DNA from: Pseudomonas sp. ANT_H12B
GTDB lineage: Bacteria; Pseudomonadota; Gammaproteobacteria; Pseudomonadales; Pseudomonadaceae
Direction of reading: 5' to 3'
NCBI RefSeq assembly: GCF_008369325.1
Contig: NZ_VOBI01000023.1
Span: 1 to 64,000, forward strand
Length of the DNA: 64,000 bases
Position numbers and translations under genes: made by a program. Position 1 is the first letter of the stretch, and each line of letters starts with the position of its first letter. The notes under the pieces are model-generated. The model saw only the letters and a list, made by a program, of their open reading frames with translations. It had not been told where the DNA came from and did no database searches. Below, piece after piece: positions 17,024-25,397 of the stretch.

Positions 17024-17735
17024 AGAATTTTCACGTTCGCAAGCACCCTGCTGCACAAACCGGCCTTCTTGCAGCTCTCGCCTGACGGCAGCGGCATCCA
17101 TGGCCAGATCTATCGCGCCGTCCAGGGTGATTCCGGCAAACGCCTGACCCGTTACGCGGTGACACTGCGTCCGCAGTTGTCTTACCTGGCGCATCGCATC
17201 AACCAGCGCATCTTCCAGAACCTCACCGTGGCGAAAATCGTCGGCATGGTCCTCGAAGAGCATGGCATCCAAAGCAATGCCTACGAATTCAAAGTCGGAG
17301 CGATTTATCCCGAGCGCATTTACTGCGTTCAGTACGATGAATCGGACCTGCAATTCATCCAGCGCCTGGAAACCCGCACCAGCCGCACGACTCGTAGCGA
17401 CTACGACTTCGAAAAACCGCGGCTGACGCTGGAAAGCGCAAACCGTGGCGACGCCCTCCCCGACCTCGAAGACTACGACTACCCCGGTCGCTTCATCGAC
17501 CGCGAACGCGGCAAGCACTTGGCCAAACGCGCCCTCGAACGTCAACGCAGCGACTTCCAGCTGGCCGAAGGCAAAAGCGATCAGCCGTTGCTGGTCAGCG
17601 GCCACTTCCTGGCCCTGACCCAACACCCGAAAGCCAAATGGAACGACCCCCCCGTCCCTGACCCAGAACAAACCGCGCATCCTCGGCAGCCAAAGCGCTG
17701 TGGTCACCGGGCCAAAGGTGAAGAGATCGGATAGT
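17024..17735 (+). pseudogene. vgrG: vgrG remnant (T6SS spike protein)
   Basis: From about 17048 the frame reads typical VgrG sequence: LLHKPAFLQLSPDGSGIHGQ, GDSGKRLTRYAVTLRPQLSY, INQRIFQNLTV, YPERIYCVQYDESDLQFIQR, LETRTSRTTRSDYDFEKPRL. The first ~50 codons are missing. Near 17365 FIQR joins LETRTS directly, skipping the roughly 60-residue CEEEGI...FNLR segment of intact VgrGs, probably by recombination at a short GCGCCTG repeat. After WND (about 17644) another deletion and frameshifts precede a scrap that, in another frame, reads ILGSQSAVVTGP. The sequence stops at GEEI. No functional spike can be made. Confidence 0.85.
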
Positions 17736-18583
17736 AAGCATCTTGAATTGGCTTATCTGTCCAGCGCCGTACAACTGGTGCAGCAGATAAGGGGCCTTCT
17801 GGGTAATATGAGCCACGCTTGACTCTTTCCGTTCCAGTCGCCGGTCCTTGTGGATTATCCACAGGGGAGTGTTGGTAACAATCTTTACCGTACCAATCAT
17901 TTACCCAGTCAGTGGCATTACCTGCCATGTTGAAGATACCTAACGAATTAGGCGTGAAACGATCGACTACAAACGTCTCTCCCTCACCTTCCCCTGGAAA
18001 GTTCCTGCCAAAGTTCTGGCCACCATTGTCAGTTGGAAATAATACATGCTGGCCGCGACTACGGGCGGCGTATTCCCACTGTGCCTCAGTAGGCAAACCC
18101 ACGAAAAAGCCACTTAGGCGACCAATCCATTGCAGCAATTTTTGGCCTCCTGCCAACTTTCTGCAGGAGCAGGCAGGTTCGAAGCATACATACTTTTCAA
18201 GTCTTCTCTATCGCGATACTTTGAGTCAAATAACGGTTTACCTGGCGCAACAAAAAACAAATCGAAATCCCCCAACGCCACCTGAAATTTCGACAGGTAA
18301 TAGCTACTCAACTTAACCGGATGCACAAAATCATCATCCCCACCGGATCTGATATTACAAAGCTCCTAACTGACCGCCTTCGACAAACACCATAGTGTCG
18401 ATGGACTGCACCGCGGTGGTCAGCACCTTGCCACACAGTTCACGGCAAAGGTCCGGGTATTTATTCTTGATTGGGGCCGCGATCGCCGCGACTTTATCGG
18501 GTGCAAGATTCTGGCTCCTGTTCAGCAAAGCAACCCAACACGTCGCCAGTGCTATCCGTAACATCCAACCCCGCCAGTCTCAT
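17704..18583 (-). pseudogene. Remnant of a formylglycine-generating-enzyme-like (SUMF1/FGE-sulfatase) lipoprotein
   Basis: Three - strand frames together give one protein. The first (ATG 18583, MRLAG, shifting into LATCWVALLNRSQNLAPDKV and SIDTMVFVEGG) is the leader and start of the domain. The second (about 18326-18120) has YYLSKFQVALGDFDLFF and LPAPAESWQEAKN. The third has VGLPTEAQWEYAARSRGQ, MAGNATDWVNDWYG and AAPVVRRWTDKP. At least two frameshifts and a lost lipobox separate them. The 3' end breaks at YYPI (about 17729), where the vgrG remnant begins. FGE-like lipoproteins occur beside vgrG effector loci. Confidence 0.8.
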
Positions 18584-18742
18584 CTTCACCCTCCTCCGCG
18601 CCTTCGACACTGCTGTTAAACCACGCCTGCAAAACACAGGGCATCTCTAAACGGGCAGGCCACAGACCTCAACTCCGCGACGGTCTCAATGTGCTGGTCG
18701 CGCGCAAGCAGCGATTGCAGACACCGGTTTATTCCACGCAAT

Positions 18743-18776
18743 AAAAATGGGCGACTACCACGGTCGCCCATTTTTT
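18743..18776. terminator. Strong rho-independent terminator
   Basis: AAAAATGGGCGAC / GTCGCCCATTTTT, a perfect 13-bp inverted repeat with a 7-nt loop, A-tract on one side and T-tract on the other, so it can work in both directions. No intact gene precedes it on the + strand, which suggests the original upstream gene has been lost. Confidence 0.85.
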
Positions 18777-18812
18777 ATGTCTGAAGCTTTTAAACTGCCC
18801 TCCAGAGAAGGT

Positions 18813-18875
18813 GTTCGCCCAGTGTAATGGCCTGGCAATCCATGCACCGGTAAAGAGCCCTGACACTGGGCGAAC
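18813..18875. repeat. 63-base structure with 13-bp terminal inverted repeats
   Basis: GTTCGCCCAGTGT at 18813-18825 and ACACTGGGCGAAC at 18863-18875 are perfect inverted copies around a 37-base spacer. It may be a mini-element or a structured RNA. It does not fit the attC core pattern. Confidence 0.7.
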
Positions 18876-19066
18876 GGAAAGCATTTTAATTGAAGTCTGC
18901 GAATATGTCCGCGAATATGAACATGAAATTTATCGAAACAGCATTGATTAAATGTCGGTTCAAATACAATTTTTGACAATTTTTTTAAACTCACCGGTTC
19001 GATCATTAAAACTGAATATTCTTGTACAAAAGCTGTACAAGAACATTCAACATATAACGCTAATAC

Positions 19067-19552
19067 TCAACTTTCGTGCTGACCTGTCACTCTCAATATA
19101 TCGGCGTACGTCACCACAACGCTCTGCCCTACTTTCAAATCTTTCAGTTTCGCCTGAACTTCAGGTCTTTCGACATTGACGGTTTTGGACTGGCCCGCCG
19201 GGTTTTCGAAGGTCACCTGGTTTTTCTTCAGGTCGATGTGGGTGATTTTCAGTTGGACCTGCACCTGACGGAAAGCTTCTCCACCGGGGTTCGGGTTGTC
19301 TTTGGTGGCGCGGATGTCGCCGGCACGTTCGGTGGAGCCTGGCGGACCTTTGTCTACGTCGGTATCGAGGAATGCCGCGACCGAGTGGGTGACATCGACT
19401 TTGACTTGATCGCCGACTTGCAGGTTGCCCAAATCTTTGGCCTTGTCGGTCAGTTGTACATGAACCTATCCACCTTCCGGCCTTTCAAGGACGACCCGAT
19501 GGTTGGCGGCGTCGCGAGGGTGATGGGCTTTGGTCAATGCGTGAAGTGTCAT
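19067..19552 (-). pseudogene. Conserved hypothetical protein interrupted by one amber codon
   Basis: From ATG 19552 the frame reads MTLHALTKAHHPRDAANHRV, VLERPEGG, then TAG at 19468-19466 (codon 29). It then continues in the same frame for about 130 codons (VHVQLTDKAKDLGNLQVGDQ, KVDVTHSVAAFLDTD, ITHIDLKKNQVTFENPAGQS, VVTYADILRVTGQHES). Composition is uniform on both sides of the stop, so this is a single recent nonsense change. The protein is soluble, rich in lysine, valine and charged residues, with two KV-rich beta repeats. Its function is unknown. Confidence 0.75.
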
Positions 19553-19639
19553 AAACGGTACTTTCCCTGTGAGTTGATGGCAGCAAAAGGCGCTCAACCA
19601 CAGTCCAGTGCCCTCCGTGCAAATCAGCATAGACGCTGA

Positions 19640-19813
19640 TCAGGGAGTCTTCGCAGTTTCCTGTGCGGTGGATTCACCGCTGTCGGTGCCCTTGCTGCCT
19701 TCCTTGCGTCGGGTCGGGTCGGTGGGGCGCAGGGCGTCGTTGTCGCGCTCGACTTCGCCGGGTGGTCGGGGCTCGTCGGGGTGTTCAGAGGTGTCAGGCG
19801 GTTTGGGTTTCAT
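19640..19813 (-). CDS. Small hydrophilic protein of unknown function
   Basis: 57 residues (MKPKPPDTSEHPDEPRPPGE to the end STAQETAKTP), highly charged, proline-rich and probably disordered. The start has a strong GAGGAGAT site five bases before the ATG. Its start lies 11 bases after the stop of the next upstream gene, so both belong to one transcript. Nothing suggests a specific function. Confidence 0.7.
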   Translation of the reverse strand: MKPKPPDTSEHPDEPRPPGEVERDNDALRPTDPTRRKEGSKGTDSGESTAQETAKTP

Positions 19814-19824
19814 CGGGGATCTCC

Positions 19825-20067
19825 TCAGGCTTCGGGATCGTCGACTTCCTGGGCGACGTTCACGGCGGGCGAGTCTTTATGGGATTGGTCAGCTTTGAGC
19901 TTCAAGGCTTGCCACTGTTCGAGGTCGATGGCGCCCTGCCCCAGCAAGTCATCGGCGACTCGCAGCAGTTCGGCGTAATGGGCGTCGGGAGACTGTTGCC
20001 AGTAGGCCTTGTCTTCGAACAGGCGCTGCCACGAGGCTAGGTCAGGGGGTTTGAGGTCTTCGCTCAT
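19825..20067 (-). CDS. Conserved small protein of unknown function
   Basis: 80 residues: MSEDLKPPDLASWQRLFEDK, AYWQQSPDAHYAELLRVADD, LLGQGAIDLEQWQALKLKAD. It looks soluble and largely helical with conserved Trp residues. A GGAGCCCGCC stretch precedes the ATG. It is co-directional with the small protein downstream. I do not recognise the family. Confidence 0.7.
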   Translation of the reverse strand: MSEDLKPPDLASWQRLFEDKAYWQQSPDAHYAELLRVADDLLGQGAIDLEQWQALKLKADQSHKDSPAVNVAQEVDDPEA

Positions 20068-20129
20068 GGCGGGCTCCTGTGGGCGGGCTTCTTAACTTAG
20101 GAGGCTGTCGCTCAGGCGAGAGTTCCGAC

Positions 20130-21206
20130 TCAATACCCGGTCATTTCCAGATAGCCCTGCCCGCCCTGACTGCCGCTCAACCGCACCGGCCCTTCCCAAT
20201 AGGGAATGCGCAAATCCATCCAGGCTTCAGGGTTGAGGGCATCGAGAGTGATGTCGAGGTGTTTGCCGGGGATTTTGATCGACCAGCGCACTGGCATCGA
20301 ACGGCCGGCGACCTTGGCAGTGTCTTGCGGTGTGAGGCTGATGTCACTGGCGTGCAGCAACTGCGTCTGCCCCCGGGCGTCGATCCAGGTCCCGGTAAGG
20401 TAAGGCTCGCCGTCCTTTTGGCGCATGCGATAAAGCATCACGTGTTCGCCACTGTCCAGATGCAGGGAAAACCAGTCCCAGCCGGTCTGATTGGCGGTCA
20501 GTGGTTGGCTGCTCCATTCGCGGTCGAGCCAGGCCGGGCCGCTGACTTGCCAGGTTTTACCCTCGATTTCCAACGAGCCGCTGGCCTGGAAAAACGGCTG
20601 GCTGTAGTAGTACGACGCCTGGCCTTGCTCTGATTTCTGGCTGAAACCCTTGTCCCCTTGCAGCACCAGAGGATGTGTAGACGTCAGCCGCAATTGGTAG
20701 CTGAAATGTTTGTCACGGGCGCTCAGTTGCATCTGCGCCAACGGGTCGGCATCTGACGTCTGACTGCTGAAACGCCAATCGTCGATCCACGCGTTGAACG
20801 GCGTCAGGCTCACCCCGGCCTGCCCGACGCCGCCACGGGCATAGCGTTCGGCAGCGTGATGCACCGTTGCAGACGTCACAGCCGCATGACCGAGCCAAAT
20901 CGTCTGATTATTCCAGCCTGCCACCTCGGGTGTAGCTTTCAGGGCGCTGCGAAACAACGTCCACTGCACGCCAAACTCGCGACCCTGATCGTCCTTGAGG
21001 TTGGCGGTGACGTACCACCATTCGATGCGAAAACCGTCGTGAGGCCCGTGATCCGCCGGAAAACTGAACACCCGACCGGGCACCACTTCGGTGAACGCGG
21101 CAGCCTGATGACCGAGGCCGGCGAAGCCTTTTTCATCAGACGCCGGGATATCGCACCCGCTCAACAAAACCAACAGCAACAGCAACACACCGACGTTAAT
21201 CTTCAT
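20130..21206 (-). CDS. AttH/CrtC-like lipoprotein
   Basis: About 358 residues. The leader ends in the lipobox LLSGC, so this is a membrane lipoprotein. The body fits the lipocalin-like AttH family: FSFPADHGPHDGFRIEWWYV, GREFGVQWTLFRSAL, WIDDWRFSS, WLDREWSSQPL, GWDWFSLHLDSGEHVMLYRM. It is last in an operon with an ABC permease and ATPase, the arrangement known for att/lolE-like exporters. It may help export or process a lipid-like molecule; the ligand is unknown. The ATG at 21206 overlaps the permease stop by 11 bases. Confidence 0.82.
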   Translation of the reverse strand: MKINVGVLLLLLVLLSGCDIPASDEKGFAGLGHQAAAFTEVVPGRVFSFPADHGPHDGFRIEWWYVTANLKDDQGREFGVQWTLFRSALKATPEVAGWNNQTIWLGHAAVTSATVHHAAERYARGGVGQAGVSLTPFNAWIDDWRFSSQTSDADPLAQMQLSARDKHFSYQLRLTSTHPLVLQGDKGFSQKSEQGQASYYYSQPFFQASGSLEIEGKTWQVSGPAWLDREWSSQPLTANQTGWDWFSLHLDSGEHVMLYRMRQKDGEPYLTGTWIDARGQTQLLHASDISLTPQDTAKVAGRSMPVRWSIKIPGKHLDITLDALNPEAWMDLRIPYWEGPVRLSGSQGGQGYLEMTGY

Positions 21207-23667
21207 GAGCAAACGTCCTCAGCAGATCCGCCGGTTGGGTGCGATACAGCGTGTACAGCGGCCATGCCGACGCCAGCAATGTCGCGAGTAACGCCAGCCC
21301 CATCAACTGCAATAATTGCAGAGGAAACACCCGCAACGGCAGGCGCCAGCCGAAGGCCTGAACGTTGATCACCGTGTCCAGGCACCAGGCCAACGCGATG
21401 CCCAACGGCAACGCGAGCACCAGGGTCAGTACCGCCAACAACCAGGTTTGCCCGAGGTTGAGCAGCATCAATTGTCGGCGCGTCACGCCCAGCGCCCACA
21501 ATGGCGCCAGTTGCCCGAGACGGCTTTGGCTTTGCGTCAGCAGGCTGATAAACAACGCCACGCCCGCCACGCAGAGAGTCAGGCTGTTGAGCGCAGCAGT
21601 CGCGGCAAAGGTGCGTTCGAACACTTGGGTAGACCAGCCCTTGAGTCGGGCCTGATCGACAATGCGACTGTCGTCGAGGGCGAAGCGAGCTTGCAGCACT
21701 GTCACGAACGCCGGGATGGAAGGCGGATCGATGCGCAGGTTGAAACGGTTCGGTGTCAGCTGCGGCCAACTGCGCAACAGGTGGTTGACGTTGACCAGCA
21801 GGTGGCCCTTGGGGTTGCCATAGTCGGCGTAGATCCCGACGATCCGTGGCGACCAAGGGCCGTCAGGCGTCGGGATCGTAAGGTGATCGCCCAGGCGCAC
21901 CTTCAACCGACGGGCCAGTTGTTCGCTGAGCATCAGCGCGTCGTCCTTGGCCAGCCGGTCCCAAGGGTTGTCGCCCAAGGTTTCCAGCAGCGGCCAGTGC
22001 TGGCGATAGGACGGATGATCGATCACGCCGAACACGTCCGCCGGCCAACCCTGCAACTGGATCGAGACTTGCCAGTTCGGTAGCACTGCGCTGAGTTGCG
22101 GCTGCTGTTTGAGCCAGGTGTGCAGCTCTCTGGCCTGCGCCGGATTTTGTGGGTTGAGGTAGAGCTCGGCGGTCAGACGTTGTTCGAGCCAGTCGCTGAA
22201 CGTCTGGCGAAAACCGGCGGTCATGCTCCCGGCACCGATGTTCGCCGCCAACGCCAACAGCAACGCCATCAGCGCCAGGCTCAAGGCCGGCAGTTGCTGT
22301 CGGCAGTCGGCGAAAAACCATTGGCCAAGTACCGAACGACTGCGGCTCAGCACCAGGTTCAACACCGCACTGAGCACCACCGGCAACGCCAATGCGGCGC
22401 CGAGCAACAGTGCCGCCATCAAGACGAAACCGCTGGCCAGGCTGTCGCCCCAGATCAATGCCAGCAGTGCGATGACGGCGGCAATCGCCGCGACCCAACC
22501 CTGACGGCGCAACCAGCGCACGTGAGCCTGATGCCAGGCTTGCGGGTCGGCCAGGGCCAGCAATGGCAAGCGCGCCGCCCGCAGCAGACTGTTGGCACCG
22601 GCCAGCAACGCACCGAACACACTCAGGCCGATACCGCTAAGCCACCACAGCGGACTGAGGCTCAACTGCCCCGCCACTTCAGCGTCGTACAACCCGCGCA
22701 AACTGGCGGCGACATCCGGCAACAACACGCTGGCCAACAGGTAGCCGCTGATAACCCCGGCGAGTCCGCCGATCACTGCCAGCCCACCCAGTTCGACGGT
22801 CAGGCAGGCAATCAGCATGCGCGCACTGACCCCGCAGGCCCGCAGGGTTCTGATCAAGCCTCGGCGTTGTTCCAGCGCCAGGCCGATGGCGGCGTGGACG
22901 ATGAACAGGCCCACCACGAATGATAGAAACCCCAAGGCATCAAGGTTCAGGTGAAAGCTCTCGGTCAGGCGCGACAGATTGTTTTCTTCACCGCTGGTCT
23001 TGAGTTGCAGTTGACCCTTGAATTGATCGGGCAGGTTCGCGGTGAAATCCTTGGGCAGTAACAGGCGCGAGAGCTGATCCGGCAGACCGAGAATCTGCTG
23101 GGCAAACCCGATGTCCACCAGCAACACACCCGGCGCCATGTCGGTCTGGACATGTAACGGCGGCAATGCCTGGCCGCTCGTACTCAGCGGCCGCGCGCCC
23201 TCGCTCAGGCCCAACGCCTGCAAGGTCTGCGGCGAAATCCAGGTACTGCCCGGCGGACTGAAAAACTCGACGATCTGCTCGATCGCCAATGCTTGCCCGG
23301 CCACCGCAGAACCGCCCGGCAGCGACACCGGCTCGATGCCCATCAACTGCAAGCGCTGGTCTTCATGCCCCTTGAGCGTCACCCGACCTTGCAGCACCGG
23401 CGACACCGGCCACCCGGCACGGCGCAGATCAACGAACAATTGCTGGGAGAAGGTTGCACCACTGGGCGCACTGAGGCTGGCCTGAGGTTCACCGCCGATC
23501 AACTGGCTGGCCCGGGCATAGCTTTCCCGCGCCTGACTGTTCAGCGCTTGCACACCGGACAGCAGACTGGTGGCGAGCCAGAGCCCGGTCAGCACACTGA
23601 AAAACTGCACCGGGTGCCGCCGCCAATGACTGAGCAGCGCTCGCAGTGTTTCGCCAAAGACCCGCAC
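21196..23667 (-). CDS. FtsX-like ABC transporter permease (MacB/LolE superfamily)
   Basis: Over 820 residues with a duplicated layout: an N-terminal TM helix (FFSVLTGLWLATSLLSG), a large extracytoplasmic domain, a central bundle of helices (FLSFVVGLFIVHAAIGLALEQ, ELGGLAVIGGLAGVISGYLL, GFVLMAALLLGAALALPVVL), a second extracytoplasmic domain and three C-terminal helices. This is the type used in lipoprotein or small-molecule export rather than import. I start at GTG 23667 (VRVFGETLRALL), one base after the ATPase stop. The longer frame to 23736 overlaps the ATPase gene. Confidence 0.85.
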   Translation of the reverse strand: MRVFGETLRALLSHWRRHPVQFFSVLTGLWLATSLLSGVQALNSQARESYARASQLIGGEPQASLSAPSGATFSQQLFVDLRRAGWPVSPVLQGRVTLKGHEDQRLQLMGIEPVSLPGGSAVAGQALAIEQIVEFFSPPGSTWISPQTLQALGLSEGARPLSTSGQALPPLHVQTDMAPGVLLVDIGFAQQILGLPDQLSRLLLPKDFTANLPDQFKGQLQLKTSGEENNLSRLTESFHLNLDALGFLSFVVGLFIVHAAIGLALEQRRGLIRTLRACGVSARMLIACLTVELGGLAVIGGLAGVISGYLLASVLLPDVAASLRGLYDAEVAGQLSLSPLWWLSGIGLSVFGALLAGANSLLRAARLPLLALADPQAWHQAHVRWLRRQGWVAAIAAVIALLALIWGDSLASGFVLMAALLLGAALALPVVLSAVLNLVLSRSRSVLGQWFFADCRQQLPALSLALMALLLALAANIGAGSMTAGFRQTFSDWLEQRLTAELYLNPQNPAQARELHTWLKQQPQLSAVLPNWQVSIQLQGWPADVFGVIDHPSYRQHWPLLETLGDNPWDRLAKDDALMLSEQLARRLKVRLGDHLTIPTPDGPWSPRIVGIYADYGNPKGHLLVNVNHLLRSWPQLTPNRFNLRIDPPSIPAFVTVLQARFALDDSRIVDQARLKGWSTQVFERTFAATAALNSLTLCVAGVALFISLLTQSQSRLGQLAPLWALGVTRRQLMLLNLGQTWLLAVLTLVLALPLGIALAWCLDTVINVQAFGWRLPLRVFPLQLLQLMGLALLATLLASAWPLYTLYRTQPADLLRTFAHED

Positions 23668-23668
23668 T

Positions 23669-24337
23669 TCAGCGCTCGTCCGCGCCAGCCAGACGACCAC
23701 CGTGGAGCACCACTTTTTCCGCCAGCCTCGCGGCAACCCTTGGGCTGTGAGTGACCATCAATAACGTGGTGGGGCTGTCGTCGAGCAGCTCCAGCAACAA
23801 CTTCAACACCTCATCGCTGGTGGCTTCATCGAGGCTGCCGGTGGGCTCATCGGCCAACAGCAGCTTCGGCTGCGACGCCAGGGCACGACCCAGCGCAACC
23901 CGTTGCTGTTGCCCGCCAGACAGCTGTTCCGGATAACGCCGCAGCAAGTCAGCCAGCCCAAGACGCTGCACCAGATGCGCCTGCCAGCGCGAATCATGCC
24001 GCCCGGCCAAACGCGCCTGGAACGCCAGATTGTCCTCTACCCGCAGACTGCCGATCAGGTTGAATTGCTGGAACACCAGGCCGATTTCAGTCCGCCGCCA
24101 ATTCGCCAATTGCCCTTCGTTCATCTGCTCCAGCCGATGCTCGCCGCTGCGGATGTTGCCGCGATCGACCTTGTCCAGCCCGGCGATCAGGTGCAGCAAG
24201 GTGCTTTTGCCACTGCCCGACTCACCCATCAACGCCAGGCTGCTGCCGGGTTTCAATGTCAGGTCGACGCCTTGCAGCACCGGCAGCGGACCTTGCGCAG
24301 TGGCGTAGCTTTTGAAGACGCCGCGGACTTCAAGCAT
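23669..24337 (-). CDS. ABC transporter ATPase (LolD/MacB-type)
   Basis: 222 residues with all nucleotide-binding motifs: Walker A GESGSGKST, Q-loop GLVFQQFNL, signature LSGGQQQRVALGRAL, Walker B LLLADEPTGSLD and switch His in VTHSPRV. It powers the FtsX-like permease encoded directly downstream. The ATG at 24337 (MLEVRGVFKSY) is preferred to a TTG at 24367. Confidence 0.9.
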   Translation of the reverse strand: MLEVRGVFKSYATAQGPLPVLQGVDLTLKPGSSLALMGESGSGKSTLLHLIAGLDKVDRGNIRSGEHRLEQMNEGQLANWRRTEIGLVFQQFNLIGSLRVEDNLAFQARLAGRHDSRWQAHLVQRLGLADLLRRYPEQLSGGQQQRVALGRALASQPKLLLADEPTGSLDEATSDEVLKLLLELLDDSPTTLLMVTHSPRVAARLAEKVVLHGGRLAGADER

Positions 24338-24474
24338 GGGAGAACCCGATTGATAAACGTGGGGCAAGGATAGCGGCCCTGCATGGTTTTTGTCCGTTGA
24401 CGATTGTCGCCCGGAGTGGCCGCCACCCTACCCTCCAGGCTGGTCTAACCATAACGATAAAAAGCGGATACGCC

Positions 24475-24795
24475 ATGCCTCGTTTCACGTTGAGCCCTCG
24501 TGGCCTGCTGGCCTGCCTGATCACGGCTTGCCTGACGCAATCGGTGATTGCTGCCGATGCACCGGCCAACGCCAGGCCATCCGGGTTCATGGAGCACGTG
24601 ATGAGCGAAAACGTATACGCCGGCAACGCCATGAGCCGCCGCGCGCAATACCCGTTTGGCTCCCTGCTGCCGCGTGGCGAGAAAGGCCAGGTGGATTCGG
24701 GCATGGGCAAGAGCCACCGAAGCGCCGTCGGAGCGGAACCTTTACCTGCCGCAATTGCGCGCTGGTGGAACGCAGCAGTCGCGAGTTCCGCCTGA
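24475..24795 (+). pseudogene. Remnant of a secreted protein gene
   Basis: The frame begins MPRFTLSPRGLLACLITACL with a signal peptide ending IAADAPANA, then RPSGFMEHVMSENVYAGNAM, and later loses any protein-like character. From about 24755 the DNA in another frame belongs to a LysR remnant. I take it as the 5' part of a gene fused by deletion to other debris. A short intact secreted protein is an alternative. Confidence 0.4.
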
Positions 24796-24890
24796 CCGGT
24801 CAGGGTCAACTGGTGCTGCAACACGCCCGGCGCTTGCTCGCCGGCAGCCAGGCGTTGAACAACGAGCTGACGCGGCTCATGAACAGGCAT
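24755..24890 (+). pseudogene. Fragment of a LysR-type regulator
   Basis: One frame reads CALVERSSREFRLTGQGQLV, LQHARRLLAGSQALNNEL. This is the segment right after the winged helix of LysR proteins (C.LVER..R...LT..G...L.HAR..L). No start or effector domain remains. Confidence 0.55.
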
Positions 24891-25339
24891 TTCGCGCGGC
24901 GGTGCAGTGGGGGCAGCCGAATCATTCGATTCATCTGGATCCGCAGCTGTTTGTGGCAGCGTTGACACCCGGCAACCATGAGCTGGAACAAACACGGCGC
25001 AACAGCGAGCCGACGTTGCTGGAGCAAGTCAGCGACCATCCGATTGCGGACCTTGCGGCTGCAAACTGGCAGCAGTTTTGCCCCGCCCATCACTTGCTTG
25101 AACGCACGGCCGCTCGGTGACTGAAAGCCTTGGGCTGGAGTTTTTCGCAATTGCTTGATGAATACCGCCGGTGTCGGGCCGAAGATCTGTTGCATGCCGG
25201 GGGACTTGAGTGGGTGGAGATTTCCGATCGGCCGGGGTAGAGCGATGTGCAGAGTTTGAACCGCGCGTGTCTGCGCTGGTTGCGGTGTGCGCCGGGGGTG
25301 TATCGGACGCGGTGGGGACAGCCTTCGGATCCGGGTTGA
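24885..25339 (+). pseudogene. AraC-family regulator remnant with two nonsense codons
   Basis: The frame reads QAFRAAVQWGQPNHSIHLDP as part of an AraC-type ligand domain. Its DNA-binding half reads RTAAR, stop, LKALGWSFSQLLDEYRR, then AEDLLHAGGLEWVEISDRPG, stop, SDVQSLNRACLRW and CAPGVYRTRWGQ. The stops are TGA at 25118-25120 (where RRL is expected) and TAG at 25238-25240 (where the conserved GYSD Tyr is expected). The N-terminal part is missing. Confidence 0.8.
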
Positions 25340-25349
25340 ACGGGCCGGC

Positions 25350-25378
25350 CTCACCGCGGGCAAGCCCGCGATGGCGTC
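25350..25378. repeat. REP-like palindrome
   Basis: CCTCACCGCGGGCAAGCCCG followed by CGATGG is a variant REP between the AraC remnant and the converging sulfatase-family gene. Confidence 0.7.
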
Positions 25379-25397
25379 GTCTCAAACAATCGAGATC

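Larger units (their letters stand above)
18584..19066. other. 483-base region with two hairpins and no gene
   Basis: Only short frames without ribosome sites are present. The stretch holds the terminator at 18743 and the 63-base inverted-repeat structure at 18813. From 18890 to 19066 the DNA is markedly AT-rich compared with its surroundings. Confidence 0.5.

Noticed and set aside
18813..18875. Integron attC site
   Set aside because: The ends do not match the GTTRRRY/RYYYAAC core sites, and no integrase or cassettes are nearby.
18755..19006. Small - strand gene next to the terminator
   Set aside because: It runs through the inverted-repeat structure and has neither a ribosome site nor recognisable sequence.
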